NCBI RefSeq assembly: GCF_000308595.1
Contig: NZ_BAGA01000058.1
Coordinates: forward strand, 1-64,000
Origin: Nocardia higoensis NBRC 100133
Lineage (GTDB): Bacteria; Actinomycetota; Actinomycetes; Mycobacteriales; Mycobacteriaceae
Direction: 5' to 3'
DNA: 64,000 nt
The translations under genes and the position numbers were made by a program. The notes beneath the pieces were generated by a model. That model had not been told where the DNA came from. It was given only the letters and a program-made list of their open reading frames with translations, and ran no database searches. Within the stretch, counting starts at the first letter, position 1; the number at the start of each line of letters is the position of its first letter. Positions 43,978 to 53,319 of the stretch are shown here, in pieces.

Positions 43978-44970
43978 GTGCGTACGGGGATTTCGACCGC
44001 GACCGGTCTGCTGCTCGGCTTCGCGCTCGACCGCGTGTTCGCCGATCCGGCGCGTCTGCATCCGGTCGCCGGCTTCGGTTCGGTGGCGACAGCTCTGGAG
44101 TCGGTGACCTACGCCGACAGGCGCTCCGCCGGTGTGCTGCACGAAGTGGCGGCGGTCGGGGCCGTTCTCGGTCTCGGGGTGGCGCTGTGCCGGGCGGGCA
44201 GGGGCGGCATCGCGGTGACGGCGCTGGCCACCTGGACCGTGCTCGGCGGCCGCAGCCTGGCCCGCACCGGTCACCGGATGGCGGACTGCCTGGAGCGTGA
44301 CGACATCGACGGCGCGCGCGAGCTGCTGCCCTCGCTCTGCGGTCGCGATCCGTCGGTGCTCGACGCCGACGGCCTGGCCCGCGCCGCGCTGGAATCCATC
44401 GCCGAGAACACCTCCGACGCCGCGGTCGCCCCGCTGGTGTGGGGCGCCGTGGCCGGGGTCCCCGGACTGTTCGGCTACCGCGCGATCAACACCCTCGACG
44501 CGATGATCGGCTACCGCAACGCGCGCTACGAGCGCTTCGGCTGGGCCGCCGCCCGAACCGACGACCTGGCGAACCTGGTTCCCGCTCGCGTCACCGGGCT
44601 GCTCACCGTCGCCCTCGCCCCGGTCGTGGGCGGACGGCCGGAGCGGGCCCGGGCAGCGTGGCGCCGCGATGCGAGCAAGCATCCCAGCCCGAACGCGGGC
44701 GTCGTCGAGGCCGCGGCCGCCGGCGCGCTCGGCATCCGGCTCGGCGGGCTCACCCGCTACCGCCACGGCACCGAACTACGTCCCACCCTCGGCGACGGGC
44801 CCGGCCCGACGGTCCCCGACCTGCGCCGGGCCGTGCGGCTGTCCGAGGCGGTCCAGGTCGCGGCCGTGGTCTGTGCCGCCGCGATCGCCACGCTGCCCCG
44901 GGTGGTCCTGCGGAAGACGGCAGCGCGTGGCTGCCCGCATCCCACGGCCGGCGGGATCTCGCTGCCGTAA
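43978..44970 (+). CDS. cobD: Adenosylcobinamide-phosphate synthase CobD/CbiB, 330 aa
   Basis: It joins aminopropanol phosphate to adenosylcobyric acid in vitamin B12 synthesis. It is a polytopic membrane protein with family segments LLLGFALDRVFADPARLHPV near the start, RDPSVLDADGLARAALESIA, ENTSDAAVAPLVWGAVAGVP, and YRAINTLDAMIGYRNARYER. GTG start at 43978. It pairs functionally with the cobC-like aminotransferase at 46636, as in M. tuberculosis (Rv2236c/Rv2231c). Confidence 0.93.
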   Translation: MRTGISTATGLLLGFALDRVFADPARLHPVAGFGSVATALESVTYADRRSAGVLHEVAAVGAVLGLGVALCRAGRGGIAVTALATWTVLGGRSLARTGHRMADCLERDDIDGARELLPSLCGRDPSVLDADGLARAALESIAENTSDAAVAPLVWGAVAGVPGLFGYRAINTLDAMIGYRNARYERFGWAAARTDDLANLVPARVTGLLTVALAPVVGGRPERARAAWRRDASKHPSPNAGVVEAAAAGALGIRLGGLTRYRHGTELRPTLGDGPGPTVPDLRRAVRLSEAVQVAAVVCAAAIATLPRVVLRKTAARGCPHPTAGGISLP

Positions 44971-45092
44971 GCACCTCGACGGCGCGATGAACTGCGGGCC
45001 CGGCTCCTTCTGTCTGTCTTTCGGCGAGCGGTCGCAGTGGCCTGCGCGCGATGCGTGCGGTGGTCGCCCGCGATGCGAGCAGGCGGGCGGGA

Positions 45093-46091
45093 TCAGCGGT
45101 TGCGGCCGTAGCGATCGGCCAAGCGGGCCTCGGTGGTCTGCCGGGCGGCCCGAGCCGGTGGCTCGGCGGGCGTCGATTCCGCCGACGATCCCGACGCCGA
45201 AGCTCCGGACGCCGAAGATCCGGTCGTCACCGAGCCGGGCGTCGACGATTCGGCGGTAGCCGGCTCGGCCGAGGACCCGGGGGACGCGGGCTCCGTCGCC
45301 ACGGGTTCGCTCGGCGTGGCTGTCGGGGCCGCATCCTTGGTCCTGCGGCGCTCACGGATCTCGGCGTAGATGAAATACCCGAGTCCGAGCGGGGCCATGA
45401 TGCCGAAGGCCAGCCATTGCAGGCCGTAGGACAGGTAGGGACCGGCGTCGAGCTGGGGGAGCGGGGTGGGGCGGAAGGCGCCCGGCTGATCCTCCGACAG
45501 TTGCAGATAGCCGCCGCGATCGCTCACGGGCAGCGGCGTGAGGGGCAGGTCCATGACCGCGCCCGCCTGGGCGACGTCGATGGAGTAGACCTGCCGGTAG
45601 CCGTCCTCGGTCAGCGGGAACCGGTCCGGGCTGACACCCTCGGAGTTGCGCACCCTGGCCTCGAGACGCTGTGGGCCGGACGGCGGCTCCTCGACCCGCG
45701 GCGCGCGGGAGCCGTCGACACCGGCGACGAGTCCCCGGTCGACCAGCAGCGCGCGGCCGTCGTCGAGCCGGAATGCGGCGAGCACCGCGTAGCCGGGCGC
45801 GCCGTCGAGGTGGCGCAGCCGCACCAGCACCGTCGAGCCCGGCACGTAAGCACCGGAGGCGGTGACGCGCCGCCATTCGGCCCTGCTGTCGGCGGGGGCG
45901 TCGAGCACGTCGGTCACCGGGACGGGATCGGCGCGCACCGACTCGGCGATCAGGTCGTTGCGTTCGCCGGTCGTGGTGTTCTTGTGCAGCTGCCAAGGGG
46001 CGAGCACGGTGAAGCACAGGTAGGCGAAGGCGACCACGACGACCGCCAGGATCACCCAGCTCGGTCGCAGCAGGAAGGTCAGCTTGCGCAT
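45093..46091 (-). CDS. SURF1-family cytochrome oxidase assembly protein, 332 aa
   Basis: SURF1 helps load haem into cytochrome c oxidase. It has an N-terminal membrane span (about WVILAVVVVAFAYLCF), the SURF1 core with WQLHKNTTTGERNDLI and VPVTDVL, and a second span near YLSYGLQWLAFGIMAPLGLG. Unusually the C terminus carries about 75 extra low-complexity residues (Ala/Ser/Thr/Pro/Glu) and then ARLADRYGRNR. It overlaps the ptpA stop (TGATG), so it is probably translated coupled to ptpA. Confidence 0.88.
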   Translation of the reverse strand: MRKLTFLLRPSWVILAVVVVAFAYLCFTVLAPWQLHKNTTTGERNDLIAESVRADPVPVTDVLDAPADSRAEWRRVTASGAYVPGSTVLVRLRHLDGAPGYAVLAAFRLDDGRALLVDRGLVAGVDGSRAPRVEEPPSGPQRLEARVRNSEGVSPDRFPLTEDGYRQVYSIDVAQAGAVMDLPLTPLPVSDRGGYLQLSEDQPGAFRPTPLPQLDAGPYLSYGLQWLAFGIMAPLGLGYFIYAEIRERRRTKDAAPTATPSEPVATEPASPGSSAEPATAESSTPGSVTTGSSASGASASGSSAESTPAEPPARAARQTTEARLADRYGRNR

Positions 46092-46591
46092 CAGGGCCGC
46101 CCGCCGATGCCGGGCTCGCCGAGTGCGGCTCGCGTCCAGTCCAGCAGACCGGGAATGGCGGCTTCGATCTGGTCGCGGACGAGTTCGAACGCGGCCTCGT
46201 CGTCGTAGTAGGGATCGGGGACATCCGTCCCGTCGGCGGCCGGGTCGAAGCTGCGCAGCAGCCGCCTGCGTTCGGCGGGTACCCCGAGCCGGGCCAGTTC
46301 CCGCTCGTGGCCGGTGTCCATGGCGATCAGCAGATCGGCGTCCCGGTGCTCGTCGCCGACGACGGCAGCCACGTGCCCGATCGGGTATCCGTATCGGTCC
46401 AGGGTGGCGGTGGTGCGGTGGTCGGCGTCGCGCCCGACGTGCCAGGACCGGATGCCCGCGCTGCTGACCCGGACCCGGTCGGCGAGCCCGGCCAGGTCGA
46501 GATGGTGGACGAACATCTTCTCCGCCATCGGCGAACGACAGATGTTGCCCGTACAGACGAACGAAATGTGCAGCTCACCCACACCTGCCAT
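46091..46591 (-). CDS. ptpA: Low-molecular-weight protein tyrosine phosphatase, 166 aa
   Basis: The catalytic P-loop is CTGNICRS (Cys13 to Arg19) and the general-acid loop is DPYY (Asp126). In M. tuberculosis PtpA is secreted and blocks phagosome maturation; whether this one is secreted is unknown and no signal peptide is present. The adjacent tyrosine kinase gene ptkA of mycobacteria is missing. The stop overlaps the SURF1 ATG as TGATG. Confidence 0.93.
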   Translation of the reverse strand: MAGVGELHISFVCTGNICRSPMAEKMFVHHLDLAGLADRVRVSSAGIRSWHVGRDADHRTTATLDRYGYPIGHVAAVVGDEHRDADLLIAMDTGHERELARLGVPAERRRLLRSFDPAADGTDVPDPYYDDEAAFELVRDQIEAAIPGLLDWTRAALGEPGIGGRP

Positions 46592-46635
46592 TCTGGCCGT
46601 CGCCCGGCCGGGCCCGCCACGTAGGGTGTTCGGTC

Positions 46636-47700
46636 GTGCCCTCCGACACAGTCGATCACGCGTTGCTGCGCCACCACGGCGACGTCGACGCGCGGCCAGG
46701 GATGCTCGATTTCGCGGTGAACGTGCAGGGCAGCGCCCCGCCGGCGTGGTTGCGCGCGCGCCTGGCCGCCCGGCTCGACGACCTCGGCCGCTATCCGAGC
46801 GCCGCCGATCACGACGCCGCCCGTACCGCCGTCGCCACCCGCCACGGCCGCCTCGCCGACGAGGTGCTGCTGCTGTCCGGCGCCGCCGAAGGCTTCGCGC
46901 TGCTGCCCCGGCTGGCCCCGCGCCTGGCCGCGCTGGTGCACCCGTCGTTCACCGAACCGGAGCTGGCCTTGCGGGAAGCGGGAGTCCCGGTCACCCGCGT
47001 CGTCCTCGATCGGCCCTACACCCTCGATCCCGCCGCCGTGCCCGAGGACGCCGACCTCGTCGTGCTCGGCAACCCCACCAACCCCACCTCGGTCCTGCAC
47101 CCCGCCGAAACCATCCGCGCGTTGCGCCGCCCCGGCCGGGTCGTCGTGGTCGACGAGGCCTTCATGGACGCCATCCCCGGCGAACCCGAGTCGCTGGCGA
47201 GCACGGCGGGCCCGGACATCCTGGTGCTGCGCAGCCTCACCAAGACCTGGGCGCTGGCCGGTCTGCGCTGCGGTTACTTCCTCGGCGACCCCGCCCTGCT
47301 CGGCCGCCTCGCCCACGGCCGCCCACACTGGCCGCTGGGGACCCTGCAACTCGAAGCGATCATCGCGACCGCGTCACCGGACGCTCTCGCCGAGTCGGAG
47401 TCGTGCGCCCGTGCGCTCGACGGCCGGCGCGCAGCGATGGCCGAACGGCTCACCGACCTCCGCATCGACGTGCACCTCCCCGCCCAGGCGCCTTTCCTGT
47501 TGCTGCGCGTACCGGACGGCGAGATGGTCAGGCACCGGCTGGCCGAGCGGGGAATCGCGGTCCGGCGGGCCGACACGTTCCCCGGTCTCGGTCCCGAGCA
47601 TCTTCGGGTCGCCGTGCGCGGGGAGCACGAAGTGGGCCGGTTGATCGCCGAATTGCGCGCCGCCGTGACTCCGGCCGATCACAGCCCGGCTCGAATCTGA
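46636..47700 (+). CDS. cobC: PLP-dependent aminotransferase, CobC/threonine-phosphate decarboxylase-like, 354 aa
   Basis: Fold-type I aminotransferase with the PLP Lys in RSLTKTWALAGLRCGYFLG and the conserved NPTNPTSVLHP loop. Homologues (Rv2231c type) make aminopropanol phosphate for the B12 nucleotide loop, which agrees with cobD nearby. GTG start at 46636, 44 bases from the divergent ptpA start. Histidinol-phosphate aminotransferase activity is the main alternative. Confidence 0.88.
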   Translation: MPSDTVDHALLRHHGDVDARPGMLDFAVNVQGSAPPAWLRARLAARLDDLGRYPSAADHDAARTAVATRHGRLADEVLLLSGAAEGFALLPRLAPRLAALVHPSFTEPELALREAGVPVTRVVLDRPYTLDPAAVPEDADLVVLGNPTNPTSVLHPAETIRALRRPGRVVVVDEAFMDAIPGEPESLASTAGPDILVLRSLTKTWALAGLRCGYFLGDPALLGRLAHGRPHWPLGTLQLEAIIATASPDALAESESCARALDGRRAAMAERLTDLRIDVHLPAQAPFLLLRVPDGEMVRHRLAERGIAVRRADTFPGLGPEHLRVAVRGEHEVGRLIAELRAAVTPADHSPARI

Positions 47701-47725
47701 CCGCAGACTTCCGGTAGCCGCGTTC

Positions 47726-48250
47726 TCAGCCGGCTCGGAAGAAGGCGGAGTACCAGATCCGGGTGACCACGTCGGCTGCCTGGTCGATCGGCAGGATCTT
47801 GTCCTGCATCTTGTCCTGGGCGTACCAGACGTAGGCCGACTGCTCGACCATGCACGCCACGGCCTCGACCATCAGCGCGACGGGCAGTCCGTCGACCTCC
47901 TCGATACCGCATTTCATCCGCAGCACCGTGCTGAAGCGGTCGATGTGCCGGTTGCGCATCTGCCACCAGATGTCGTGGAACCTGGCCTCCACGCTGGCGG
48001 CTTCGACCAGGGTGCGCATGATGTCGCGATTCTCGTAGTAGTGCTGCAGGTAGCCGGTGTTTGCTTCCAGCAGCGCCTGATAGGCGTCGTCCTCGAGACG
48101 GTGGACGGTGTTGCCGCTGGCCGCGAACAGTTCGTCATGGGTATCGGCGATCAGTGCGGCGAACAGGTCTTCTTTGTCCCCGAAGTACCGGTACAGGCCG
48201 CCGAGCGACATATCGGCTTCGGTGGCCACCGCGCTCATCGTCGTCCAGTG
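47726..48250 (-). pseudogene. TetR regulator gene lacking its 5' end
   Basis: From MSAVATEADMSLGGLYRYFG onward this is a good TetR protein (helix 2 and 3, then the helical ligand domain, ending SAFFRAG). The first DNA-binding helix (about 30-40 residues) is missing: upstream of about 48240 the sequence changes to the coding strand of a MaoC hydratase. An in-frame ATG exists at 48238, but such a protein would lack a complete helix-turn-helix domain. It probably once controlled the operon to its right. Confidence 0.7.
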
Positions 48251-48590
48251 GAGTGGTGAGCAGGACATCGCGGACGACCTGCCCGCGCTGTACCGCCTCA
48301 CCGGCGACCTGCATCCGGTCCACATCGACCCGGAGGTGGCCGCCGGATACGGATTCGACCGGCCGATCCTGCACGGCCTGTGCACGCTCGGCATCGCCGC
48401 ACGGATGCTGTCCGCCGCGGCGGGCGCACAGCCGTGGGAACTGAGCGAACTGCGGGCACGGTTCGCCACCCCCGTGTTCCCCGGCTCGACCCTCACTGTG
48501 TCGGCTCAGGCCGGCGGCGAGGGCGGTTTCGATTTCGGCGCGCATATCGGCGACGCCGCGGTGCTCTCCGGCGGATTCGTCCGCTACTGA
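48240..48590 (+). pseudogene. MaoC-type enoyl-CoA hydratase fragment (C-terminal half)
   Basis: The frame encodes LPALYRLTGDLHPVHIDPEV and RPILHGLCTLGIAARML (hot-dog fold with the hydratase His/Asp), continuing to the usual ATPVFPG-like FATPVFPGSTL and GGFVRY end. The N-terminal half is absent; it meets the truncated TetR gene at about 48240. The MFS gene follows after 15 bases. Without its own start it is likely inactive. Confidence 0.7.
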
Positions 48591-48605
48591 CCGAAGGAAT
48601 TTCGC

Positions 48606-50003
48606 ATGACCACAGCCACCGTCTCGACCTTCGGGACCAAGCAGCAGAAGCGCGCCTTCCTGGCGAGCCTCGTCGGCACGACCGTCGAGTGGTTCGACTT
48701 CTTCATCTACGCCACCGCGGCGACCCTGGTGTTCTCGACAGTGTTCTTCCCCGATCTGGGTGCGAACGTCGGAATGCTCGCGTCCTTCGCCACGCTGGGC
48801 GTGGCCTTCCTCGCCCGGCCGGTCGGCGCCTTCGTGTTCGGCCACCTCGGTGACCGGCTCGGCAGGCGCACGACGCTGATCACGACGCTGACCGTGATGG
48901 GCACGGCCACCGGCCTGATCGGTCTGCTGCCCACCTGGGAACAGGTCGGTATCTGGGCGCCGATCATGCTGACCACGCTCCGGTTCCTGCAGGGCGTCGC
49001 CGTCGGCGGCGAATGGGGCGGCGCCGTGCTCATGAGTGTGGAGAACGCCCCCAAGGCGCGGGTGCGGCTCTACGGCTCGGCTCCACAGATCGCCAGCCCG
49101 CTCGCGCTGATCCTGGCCACCCTGGTGATGTACTTCGTCGCACGGATGCCGGAAGACCAGCTGATGTCCTGGGGTTGGCGTATCCCGTTCATCGCGGGCT
49201 TCGTGCTGGTGGTCATCGGCATGATCATCCGCCTCGGGGTCGAGGAGTCCAGCGAGTTCACCGAGGTGAAGAAGGTCGGCGCGGTGAAGGAGAACCCGAT
49301 CGCCACCGTCTTCAAGAAGATGCCGGGCAAGCTGGCCGTCGGCATCGGCCTGCAGGCGAGCGTCATCGTGCTGTTCTACCTGATCACCACGTACATGCTC
49401 AGCATGGCGACCAAGATCCACGGCCTCACCAAGAGCGACACCCTGCTGATCCTGCTGATCGCCGCGGTCGTCGACTTCATGGCCATGGTCGTCGTCGCGT
49501 TCATCTGCGACCGGATCTCGGCCTGGAAGGTCTTCGTGGCAGGCGTCGTGTTCACCGCGGCCTTCGCCTTCCCGCTGTTCGCGCTGTTCGACACGGGCAA
49601 CATGGCGCTGATGACCGTCGCGTTCACCGTCGGCCTGGTGCTCGGCCACGCGACCACCTACGCCGTGGTGTCCAGCATGACCGCCGAGCTGTTCCCCACC
49701 GCGGTCCGCTACAGCGGCGTCGCGTTGACCAGCGCCTTCGTCGGTGTCATCTGGGCATCCCCGACACCGTTGCTCGCGGCGGCGCTGGTGCCGACCGACG
49801 GCTCCGAGCACTGGTGGCCGCTGGCCGCGATGCTCGCCGGCTCGGCGGTGATCTCCTTCGTCGCCGCACTCGCCGCACGCCGTCTGTTCGGATCCGCGGA
49901 TCAGGAGGCCGGCGCCGAGCAGGAACTGCCGGCCGAACAGGCCAGGGCCGTCCTCGCGGATCCGCTCCCACAGGTCGCCACCGTCGCCGGGGACGTGCGG
50001 TGA
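48606..50003 (+). CDS. MHS-family major facilitator transporter, 465 aa
   Basis: Twelve predicted spans with the metabolite:H+ symporter signature WFDFFIYATAATLVF at the N terminus and DRLGRRTTLI between spans 2 and 3. The family imports shikimate, dicarboxylates, aromatic acids or osmolytes. GAAGGA precedes the ATG. It lies between the MaoC fragment and an acyl-CoA dehydrogenase, which points to uptake of a carboxylate that is degraded by beta-oxidation steps; the substrate is unknown. Confidence 0.9.
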   Translation: MTTATVSTFGTKQQKRAFLASLVGTTVEWFDFFIYATAATLVFSTVFFPDLGANVGMLASFATLGVAFLARPVGAFVFGHLGDRLGRRTTLITTLTVMGTATGLIGLLPTWEQVGIWAPIMLTTLRFLQGVAVGGEWGGAVLMSVENAPKARVRLYGSAPQIASPLALILATLVMYFVARMPEDQLMSWGWRIPFIAGFVLVVIGMIIRLGVEESSEFTEVKKVGAVKENPIATVFKKMPGKLAVGIGLQASVIVLFYLITTYMLSMATKIHGLTKSDTLLILLIAAVVDFMAMVVVAFICDRISAWKVFVAGVVFTAAFAFPLFALFDTGNMALMTVAFTVGLVLGHATTYAVVSSMTAELFPTAVRYSGVALTSAFVGVIWASPTPLLAAALVPTDGSEHWWPLAAMLAGSAVISFVAALAARRLFGSADQEAGAEQELPAEQARAVLADPLPQVATVAGDVR

Positions 50004-50076
50004 CGCCGTCGGCCGACCCTCGGACGCCGAACTCGCGGCGGCGTCCCCAGCCTCACCCGTACATCAGGAGAAACCG

Positions 50077-51216
50077 ATGACACTCAGCAAGGAGCAGCAG
50101 GAGTTCGCCTCCTCTGTCCGTGAGTTCTGCCGCCGCGAGGTGGGCACCAGGGAACAGCGTGACAAGCTCACCGACAACGGCAGCGAGTTGCACAGCCTGG
50201 AACTGAACCGCCGCGTCGCGGAACTCGGCTGGGCCGCGATCGACGTCCCGGAGGATTACGGCGGCGCGGGCGGCAACCATGTGGACCTGTGCGTGCTGCT
50301 CGAAGAACTCTCCCGCGGCATGGCGCCGTTGCCCTGGCTGGGCACCACCCTGATCACCGCCGCGATCTACCGCCGGTTCGCCGACGAGGAGTTGAAGAAG
50401 GCCGTGCTCGGCCGGGTCGCCGAAGGCGCCGCGCTGGCCATCTCGATGTCGGAACCGGGCGCGGGCTCGGACGTGGCCGCACTGACCTGCCGCGCCGAGC
50501 GCACCGACGACGGATGGGTGATCAACGGGCAGAAGACCTGGTGCACCAATGCGCATCTCGCCGACAGCATCCTGCTGGTGGCCCGCACCGAGCGCGGTGC
50601 GAAGAAGCATCAGGGCCTGACCATGTTCCACGTGCCCACGGACGTGGCGGGTCTGTCGATCAAGAGCATCGACACCATGAACGGCAAGGAGGTCAACGAT
50701 CTCTACTTCACCGACTGCGAGCTGCCCGCCGACGCGGTGATCGGCGAGGTCGGGCAGGGTTGGCGGCAGCTGATGGCCGGCCTGACCACCGAACGCCTGA
50801 TCCTCGCCGCGCAGGCGCTGGGCACCGCGCAGCGCGCCTTCGACGACTGCCTCGCCTTCGTCACCGAGCGGACCCAGTTCGGTCAGCCCGTCGGCTCCTT
50901 CCAGGCCATCCGCCACCGCATGGCCGACCTGGCCACCGACATCGAATGCACCCGTCTGCTGGTGTACAGCGTCGCGAATCAGGCCGACGATCCCGCGCAA
51001 GGCGGCAATCTCTCCCGCGCCTCGTCCATGGCCAAGCTCAAGGCCACCGAGGTCGCCAAGGCGATGGCCGTCGAGGGTATGCAGATGATGGGCGGCTACG
51101 GCTACTCCACCGAGTTCGACATGGTGAGCCATGTCCGGACCGCCCTTGGTGCCACCATCTTCGGCGGCACCAACGAAATCCAGCGCGAGATCATCGGAAA
51201 GTCCTACGGGCTCTGA
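50077..51216 (+). CDS. Acyl-CoA dehydrogenase, 379 aa
   Basis: FAD enzyme that oxidises acyl-CoA to enoyl-CoA. The middle domain has LAISMSEPGAGSDVAAL and WVINGQKTWCTNAHLAD; the C-terminal helical domain has FGQPVGSFQAIRHRMADLAT and the family-ending GYGYSTEFDMVSHVRTA then GGTNEIQREIIGK. AGGAGA precedes the ATG. It is in the same catabolic cluster as the MFS transporter and the MaoC remnant. Confidence 0.93.
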   Translation: MTLSKEQQEFASSVREFCRREVGTREQRDKLTDNGSELHSLELNRRVAELGWAAIDVPEDYGGAGGNHVDLCVLLEELSRGMAPLPWLGTTLITAAIYRRFADEELKKAVLGRVAEGAALAISMSEPGAGSDVAALTCRAERTDDGWVINGQKTWCTNAHLADSILLVARTERGAKKHQGLTMFHVPTDVAGLSIKSIDTMNGKEVNDLYFTDCELPADAVIGEVGQGWRQLMAGLTTERLILAAQALGTAQRAFDDCLAFVTERTQFGQPVGSFQAIRHRMADLATDIECTRLLVYSVANQADDPAQGGNLSRASSMAKLKATEVAKAMAVEGMQMMGGYGYSTEFDMVSHVRTALGATIFGGTNEIQREIIGKSYGL

Positions 51217-51235
51217 GCTCGCCCGGTGAGACCGG

Positions 51236-51273
51236 ATCACCACCCGACGGCCAATCATCCGTCGGGTGGTGAT
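51236..51273 (+). terminator. Terminator-like hairpin after the acyl-CoA dehydrogenase
   Basis: Perfect 15-base arms ATCACCACCCGACGG and its complement enclose eight bases, starting 20 bases after the stop. No T-run follows. It probably ends the catabolic operon. Confidence 0.7.
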
Positions 51274-51433
51274 CTCGTCTCCGGCCGGGGACTCGTTCGC
51301 GCCGGGGAGGGCCTCGCCTCGCCACAAGGGTGGCCGGTGGCGGACGAGGACATCGGCGGCGGCATGATGGAGCGGTTCGCGCCGGCGCGAACCGCTCGCG
51401 GGCGAGGGAGCAACGCACAGAAGGAGGCCGAGG

Positions 51434-52564
51434 GTGGCGAAACTGGCGGATCTCATCGAAGCGCTCGACGCCGCTTACCCGCCGGGGCTCGCCGAGTCGT
51501 GGGATTCCGTCGGACTGGTGTGCGGCGATCCCGGCGACGACATCACACGCGTGCTCTTCGCCGTCGACGCCACCGCCGAGGTGGTCACCGAGGCCATCGA
51601 CTGGCGGGCTCAGGCGCTGGTCGTGCACCACCCGCTACTGCTGCGCGGCGTCGACACCGTCGCCGCCGACACCCCCAAAGGCGCCCTGCTGCACCGGCTC
51701 ATCCGCTCCGGCTGTGCCCTGTTCACCGCACACACCAATGCCGACTCCGCCGACCCCGGTGTCTCCGACGCGCTCGCCGCCGCCGTCGGTCTCACCGTCA
51801 CCGGCCCGCTGGAATCCAAACCGGCGGGCGCCGTGGACAAATGGACCGTCCAGGTGCCGCGCGCGCACACCGCCGCCGTGCTCGAAGCGATGTTCGCGGC
51901 GGGGGCAGGGGGCTCCGGCGCCTATCGCGACTGTGCCGTGCGGGTCGACTCGGAAGGACAGTTCCGGCCGATGCCGGGCGCGAATCCGGCGATCGGCAGC
52001 ATCGGTGAACTCGAGGTCGTCGCCGAGGACCGTATCGAGGTCGTCGCCGCGCCCGGCGCCCGCGCGGCGGTGCTCGCGGCCCTGCGCGCCGCGCACCCGT
52101 ACGAGGTGCCCGCCTACCACGTCACCGAGCGCGCCGCCGTGCCGACGAGTCTGGGGCTCGGCCGCGTCGGTGTGCTGCCCGAGCCGATGACATTGCGCGA
52201 GTTCACCGCTCGCGTCGCGCGAGGCTTGCCGCCGACCGTCTGGGGGGTGCGCGCGGCCGGCGACCCGGATCGGATGATCGAGCGTGTCGCGGTGTGCGGC
52301 GGCGCGGGCGACTCGTTCCTCGGCGCGGTCACCCGGCTGGGGGTGGACGCCTACCTCACCGCCGACCTGCGCCACCATCCCGCCGACGAGCACCTCCGCA
52401 AGAACGGCCCAGCACTGCTCGACGCCGCGCACTGGGCCACCGAATATCCCTGGTGCGCCCAGGCGGAAAACGTGGTGCGCGCGGCCCTTCCGGATCTGGA
52501 GACCAGGGTGTCGACCCTGCGCACCGACCCGTGGACGGTGTCCGCGCATCCTGATCGCCCCTGA
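51434..52564 (+). CDS. Nif3-like dinuclear metal protein, 376 aa
   Basis: Nif3/NIF3L1 (DUF34) family, conserved in nearly all life, probably a dinuclear metal hydrolase, function unresolved. Family landmarks: [20 protein letters not shown] at the start, [10 protein letters not shown] (metal His pair), [15 protein letters not shown], and the C-terminal [11 protein letters not shown] then [14 protein letters not shown]. The central insert domain (PII-like) is present. GTG start after GAAGGAGG. In M. tuberculosis (Rv2230c) it is next to the zinc-ribbon gene Rv2229c; here four genes intervene. Confidence 0.9.
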   Translation: MAKLADLIEALDAAYPPGLAESWDSVGLVCGDPGDDITRVLFAVDATAEVVTEAIDWRAQALVVHHPLLLRGVDTVAADTPKGALLHRLIRSGCALFTAHTNADSADPGVSDALAAAVGLTVTGPLESKPAGAVDKWTVQVPRAHTAAVLEAMFAAGAGGSGAYRDCAVRVDSEGQFRPMPGANPAIGSIGELEVVAEDRIEVVAAPGARAAVLAALRAAHPYEVPAYHVTERAAVPTSLGLGRVGVLPEPMTLREFTARVARGLPPTVWGVRAAGDPDRMIERVAVCGGAGDSFLGAVTRLGVDAYLTADLRHHPADEHLRKNGPALLDAAHWATEYPWCAQAENVVRAALPDLETRVSTLRTDPWTVSAHPDRP

Positions 52565-52667
52565 TCGCCGCTGCCGCAGCGGATTCGAGCGGCGTGTCCC
52601 TCCCGGACGCGCGGGCCGAGGTGAGGTTCGCCGCGATGCGATAGCCGGAAACGGGTACAACTACCGC

Positions 52668-53312
52668 ATGAACTTCCCGGTGGACTTCGGGGTCGCGCAG
52701 ATCGGTTTGATCCTGTTGCTCCTCGTCGGTGTGGCTTTGTTGATCTCGGCAGTGCTGAAGGTGCGCAAGATCGGATTGCGCGTATTGATCAGTCGTGGCG
52801 CGAGCGGTCTGGCGATGTTGCTGACGGCGGTGATCGCGCTGTGGATAGCCACGCTGTTGCAGACCTACATCGGGCTCACCGGGGAGATCAAGGCCGCGCA
52901 CGCGGTGGTGAAAAAGGTGGACGGCCAGGATCATCAGCTCGAGGTCGAGCTCACCCTCTACGGCGACGAGAACACCGAGGAACGCCGCGAGACCTTCCAG
53001 GTGCAGGGCGATATGTGGGTGCTGCAGGCCAATATCGTCGAACTGGAACCGTGGGTGAACGCGCTCGGCTTCCACTCCGGCTACAAGGTGACCCGCCTGT
53101 ACGGCCAGCGACTCGACGGCGTCGCCACCACTCAGAACCACATCTTCCTCGACGGCGAGGACCGCGACTTCTTCGAGGACATGCGTGACGGCAGCTGGTA
53201 CACCGAGCCTTTCGTGCGCTCGGCGTACGGCAACGCCGTCATCGCCACGCCCGGCGAATACGACGTCTACATCTCCCGCGACGCCATCAAGACCCGCGCC
53301 GCGGGCGAGTGA
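52668..53312 (+). CDS. Two-span membrane protein of unknown function, 214 aa
   Basis: Two membrane spans (about 8-30 and 46-67) flank a short basic loop, followed by a beta-rich outer domain (LEVELTLYGDENTEERRETF, GDMWVLQANIVELEPWVNAL, YKVTRLYGQRLDG). The GD-W, NALG and Y-RL-G pattern recalls a conserved family common in Gammaproteobacteria that is loosely named cation/multidrug efflux pump but has no known transport role; that match is from memory. The start is the ATG at 52668, the first before the hydrophobic segment. Confidence 0.7.
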   Translation: MNFPVDFGVAQIGLILLLLVGVALLISAVLKVRKIGLRVLISRGASGLAMLLTAVIALWIATLLQTYIGLTGEIKAAHAVVKKVDGQDHQLEVELTLYGDENTEERRETFQVQGDMWVLQANIVELEPWVNALGFHSGYKVTRLYGQRLDGVATTQNHIFLDGEDRDFFEDMRDGSWYTEPFVRSAYGNAVIATPGEYDVYISRDAIKTRAAGE

Positions 53313-53319
53313 CCCGGGC

